From Phaeosaccion multiseriatum (taxonomy: Eukaryota; Ochrophyta, other classes), in contig OZ218960.1 of assembly GCA_965112735.1 (NCBI GenBank), positions 1,550,001-1,614,000 on the forward strand: 64,000 nt of DNA, given 5' to 3'. Under the pieces are notes generated by a model. It was not told where the DNA came from, made no database searches, and saw only the letters and a program-made list of their open reading frames with translations. Below are positions 61,214 to 64,000 of the stretch, one piece after another. A program made the position numbers and the translations under genes. Position 1 is the first letter of the stretch. Every line of letters begins with the position of its first letter.

Positions 61214-61677
61214 GAAGGGCTCTCTCTTTCTCTCTGTTGACTCTCTCTCTCTCTCGCCGACCTGTACTTTATAAAGAGTATTATTTTACTTTTATTCTTT
61301 TTTAAAAAAAATAATGTCTCACCGCCCCGGGGAACTTAGCCCCCGAGGTCGTATCCCTCCGACTCGTCAGTTCTCCCCATCGGCACAAAGTTGGCGTATG
61401 TCGGGCCCGCTGGAGCGCGACGGCCAATCGCCGCCGAATGACGCAAAAAGAGGGGCGGCGGCAAGCGGTTGTATCACCAACTCCACAAGCACTTTGTTGT
61501 CTTTATTTTGTTGTTGTTTTTTTTGGGACCTTCATACTAAATAGAAAGGAAGATTTCTCCCGCTTTTCCTCCCGCCTTCTCCCATTCTCCCCCATTCTCC
61601 TCACGCTACTCCTTGATTCACTCTGTCGACTCTTTTCTGGACTCGTGGGTAGCAGAGCTATCTTTGGATAGGGAGAG
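61214..61677. other. Intergenic region between two plus-strand genes
   Basis: It has an A/T-rich stretch (61268-61312) suitable for 3'-end formation of the CHAT transcript, and a copy of the dispersed element (GTATCACCAACTC, 61471-61483). T- and C-rich DNA precedes the next ATG. Confidence 0.4.
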
Positions 61678-62202
61678 ATGGCACCAAGAATGTCTGGCAA
61701 GTGCAAGTGCGGAGCTGTACAAATCGCTCTTGACCAGGCCCCCTTCATGACCTACTACTGCCACTGCTCTCACTGCCGCGGGTTCGCGAGTAAGTTTCTC
61801 AAGTCCCCGGCGCCGTATCATGGAGGAGCCGCCGTATGGAGGTGGAACGTGGACATCCAGGGTCATCTGGAGTACGAACACACGACATCCTTGGGGGGGC
61901 TCTTTGCCATGTCACGTGGTCGCTGCGCCGCCTGCAAACAGCCAGTCGTGGAGAAGTGTGAGCGATTGGTGTGTGCCTTTGCCATGGTGATGACGGACCT
62001 TATTGAAGACTTGGAGCCTGATACCAACATCTTTTACAACAGCGGCGTGCGGAAGGGTCCCACCGTGGGGGGAAGGACGCTTTGCACAGACATTGGAAGC
62101 CTCCTGTACGAGGTTTTCATCATTGCCTTCATGGCTATTCCGTTGCTACCAGCGTCTCTTTACCGCAGGGTCACCCGCGGCAAGACCACCAAGAGCTCTT
62201 GA
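61678..62202 (+). CDS. GFA/CENP-V-type zinc-binding protein, 174 aa
   Basis: Single exon. The start GKCKCGAVQIAL, the CHCSHC motif (residues 28-33) and the later CAAC (82-85) are the zinc ligands of the GFA (glutathione-dependent formaldehyde-activating enzyme)/CENP-V fold. Family members include formaldehyde-glutathione adduct enzymes and centromere protein V; the sequence alone does not show which activity applies, and most members are uncharacterised. The length fits a single-domain member plus an extension: the C-terminus carries a hydrophobic segment (LLYEVFIIAFMAIPLLPASL) and a basic tail, so the protein may be membrane-anchored, which is unusual for the family. It is one of the few intronless genes in the window. 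Confidence 0.85.
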   Translation: MAPRMSGKCKCGAVQIALDQAPFMTYYCHCSHCRGFASKFLKSPAPYHGGAAVWRWNVDIQGHLEYEHTTSLGGLFAMSRGRCAACKQPVVEKCERLVCAFAMVMTDLIEDLEPDTNIFYNSGVRKGPTVGGRTLCTDIGSLLYEVFIIAFMAIPLLPASLYRRVTRGKTTKSS

Positions 62203-63447
62203 TTAGGCCTCATTGGGGGAGGTGGGTGGGTGTTGGGCAGCAGCGCAGATGCGGCCGTGCCGCGGGGGGACACTCAGTTGAGGTGGGGGGGCTGCTCTAC
62301 AGCTCTATCCACAGAAGCATACATGTACGTACACACATGCACACGTGCATGAGCACGTCGACGCCCCCTCACTTATAGGAATCAACCTAAGAATTACGAG
62401 CTGTGAAGCGGCAACAGAGCTTCGGCGTCAGAGCACCTTCCGTCACCAGAAATTTGGGAAAGCCCCGTGTGGACGGAGGAGCGGTATCAGCAGGGGGAGG
62501 GGAGGAGCAGCCAACAGCCACCGGCCGGTGGGGAGGAGAGAATGGGGCCTCCCCCACGGGGCGAGGGGGTGTACAGGGGGGCTTAGAGCGTTAGGAGGCG
62601 GGGAAGGAATGCGACACTGGCTGCTTCCTCCACAAAGAGAGACAGGGCAGCGCCTCACCCGCGGCATTTCCATCGTGGTGATTGAGGGTAGAGGATATAT
62701 AAAGGGGTGGATACGAGAGATTAAGAGCAAGCCGGGTTTTTCTCCTGCCAAAGTGAGACTGTATCGACTGAAACAACACACAAGTTCTTGGCCGTCCGGT
62801 GCAGTTACTGTATAGACCATGTTCGTAAGGGCAAACCCACCAGCGTGCACAGAGAGAGAGGCGCCTCAATGACTAAATGAAGGGTCTTGCCTGTGTAGCC
62901 TTCGCATTGCCCTCCTTGGGTACGAAAATGGAAGGCTGCTGTCGTCATTAGCACATTCTTGATTTCTTCTTAATTTTATTTTTTAATTTAAAAGAAATCC
63001 ATGTCCTTTTCCTTTTCGCTCAAGCCCTGTGCCCTCCTGTCCTCAAAGTAGACCATCCACCACCAGTCTTCCAAGCGTTCCACCTTCCCCACACTCTCTC
63101 TCTCTCTTCAGAGTACCACCACCGCGAGTCTCAGGCGAAAAGCCCCGTTTTATCCACGAGCCGTGACTGGCTGAGAGCCCTTTCCCTCATCCTTCTCGTC
63201 CTCGTCCTATCATCACCCGCCACCATCCGTCTTCCATGGCGCTACTCCGAGCTTGGGAAGCTCTTATCAAATATGCACCTCCTCCATGATGTGCTTCCCT
63301 CCCCTTGCAGGCCAGCGCGGAGCCGAGTCCACACCGTTGGCGAGCGAGGATGAGAATGTGTACCCCCTTTCATGCCATCTCAATCAGACGCAACATCACG
63401 TAGCACCTCAGCGCTAGCTACTGCCCCTCTGAAACACCTTCCTCGCG
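62203..63447. other. Region without a recognised gene
   Basis: It starts with the 3' side of the GFA gene. A 28-nt segment at 62371-62398 is shared, with one or two mismatches, with a CHAT-gene intron (58564-58591). An ORF at 62345-62815 is open on the + strand, but its sequence shows no domain. The stretch 62950-63000 is AT-rich. Nothing else is supported. Confidence 0.4.
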
Positions 63448-64000
63448 ATGCGTCGCAAAGAGCTGTCTGTCCGTGGCCAGCAGGCACTGTACACAGCCTT
63501 CATCGTTGAGCCCTTGCCTTGCTCAGAGCCCTTTCCAGTGAGCCCCCTCCAGCAACAAGAGCCAGTGAGCCCTGTTGCGCCGCCTGATAAACGCTCGTCC
63601 CGAGATGAGAAGCACCGCCGCTGGCCTGCCGCCGTTTCCCTCATTGTCAGGCTGGGCTCTTTTAGCGCAGGAGCTCGCGGATTACACCCACATGGCCCCG
63701 CGCAGCCGCCACCCATACTGGCGTGGCACAGGCATGGCACTGGCAGAGCTTCCCGCTGTTGGGAAGAGAGAGAGTGCTGTCATGATGAAGATCCTGACGC
63801 TGACCCTGACGATGCACCTGGTCCCGCTAGCCCTCCACCTATGGCGCTACCTGCTGCCTCCGCCATACTCTCCTCGCACCAGGCTGACGCATCCATGCTC
63901 AGTATTCGCAGAGCTTCCTCTTGGGCTGTCCTTGCCCCCCCTTTCCTTCCTCCTCCTACTGCTGTATCAACAGCTGCTGCTCCATTCCCCCCTTCGCGTG
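63448..64000 (+). CDS. Partial Pro-rich ORF running off the window
   Basis: From the ATG at 63448 the + frame stays open for 184 codons to the end of the window. The translation is Pro/Ala/Arg-rich with an acidic patch (DEDPDADPDDAP) and no domain I recognise. Near its end a diverged copy of the dispersed element (GCTGTATCAACAGCTGCTGC, 63961-63980) is read AVSTAA, much like the exonic copies of the CHAT gene. A minus-strand frame of 108 codons overlaps it (63740-63414), so coding status is uncertain. Confidence 0.3.
   Translation, partial: MRRKELSVRGQQALYTAFIVEPLPCSEPFPVSPLQQQEPVSPVAPPDKRSSRDEKHRRWPAAVSLIVRLGSFSAGARGLHPHGPAQPPPILAWHRHGTGRASRCWEERECCHDEDPDADPDDAPGPASPPPMALPAASAILSSHQADASMLSIRRASSWAVLAPPFLPPPTAVSTAAAPFPPSR

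Noticed and set aside
63414-63740. Minus-strand ORF of 108 codons
   Set aside because: It overlaps a longer plus-strand frame that is open to the window end; neither shows a domain, and the plus frame is the better candidate.

Overview
The window is nuclear DNA of a eukaryotic alga. The genes are broken by many short GT-AG introns, use the standard stop codons, and sit in DNA unusually loaded with micro- and minisatellites. Two proteins start with a signal peptide whose predicted cleavage site is followed directly by Phe (SSA|FVSPP at 35168; VSG|FVHPS at 41071). This 'ASAF'-type bipartite targeting signal is known from algae with complex red-lineage plastids, so a photosynthetic stramenopile (or another alga with such a plastid) is the most likely source; the species is not identified. 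A PG-rich (STPGR/SHIPPO-type) protein suggests a flagellated stage.

Layout. 1-991: no convincing gene. 992-5052 (-): four-exon ankyrin protein. 5536-6945 (+): short ORF chain with a degenerate photolyase/cryptochrome N-terminus. 6946-10299: satellite DNA with no clear gene. 10300-20515 (-): twelve-exon, membrane-anchored surface protein with RTX-type calcium-binding repeats. 20516-22218: intergenic, with a perfect inverted repeat. 22219-30023 (-): seventeen-exon mitochondrial methylmalonate-semialdehyde dehydrogenase. 30280-34544 (-): eight-exon ALG5-type dolichyl-phosphate glucosyltransferase. 35168-37642 (+): plastid peroxiredoxin-like protein. 38094-39865 (+): ATP10-like ATP synthase assembly factor. 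40103-40771 (-): acidic protein with a C-terminal membrane anchor. 41071-42907 (+): thylakoid-lumen pentapeptide protein. 43312-45996 (+): organellar elongation factor Ts. 46635-48145 (-): STPGR protein. 48334-61213 (+): a nine-exon gene for a ~3,087-residue protein with helical repeats, SAP-like motifs, a CHAT domain and a C-terminal CaaX box. 61678-62202 (+): GFA/CENP-V-type zinc protein. 63448-64000 (+): an ORF running off the end.

Exon models were built by hand by joining splice sites whose phases agree; in every multi-exon model the total is a multiple of three. The genes are mostly housekeeping (three probably mitochondrial, two plastid, one ER glycosylation) and do not form one pathway.

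The most unusual signal is a dispersed ~19-nt element, CAGCAGTTGGTGATACAGC (complement GCTGTATCACCAACTGCTG), found about 20 times in the window. In introns nearly all copies read GTATCACCAACTG on the transcribed strand, often close upstream of a 3' splice site, and in one MMSDH intron the element's own CAG is the acceptor. In exons it occurs in both orientations and is read in different frames. Many intron microsatellites also look like extensions of splice-site sequence: (GTGA)n or (GGA)n after donors, (TCC)n, (CCCT)n or (TC)n before acceptors.
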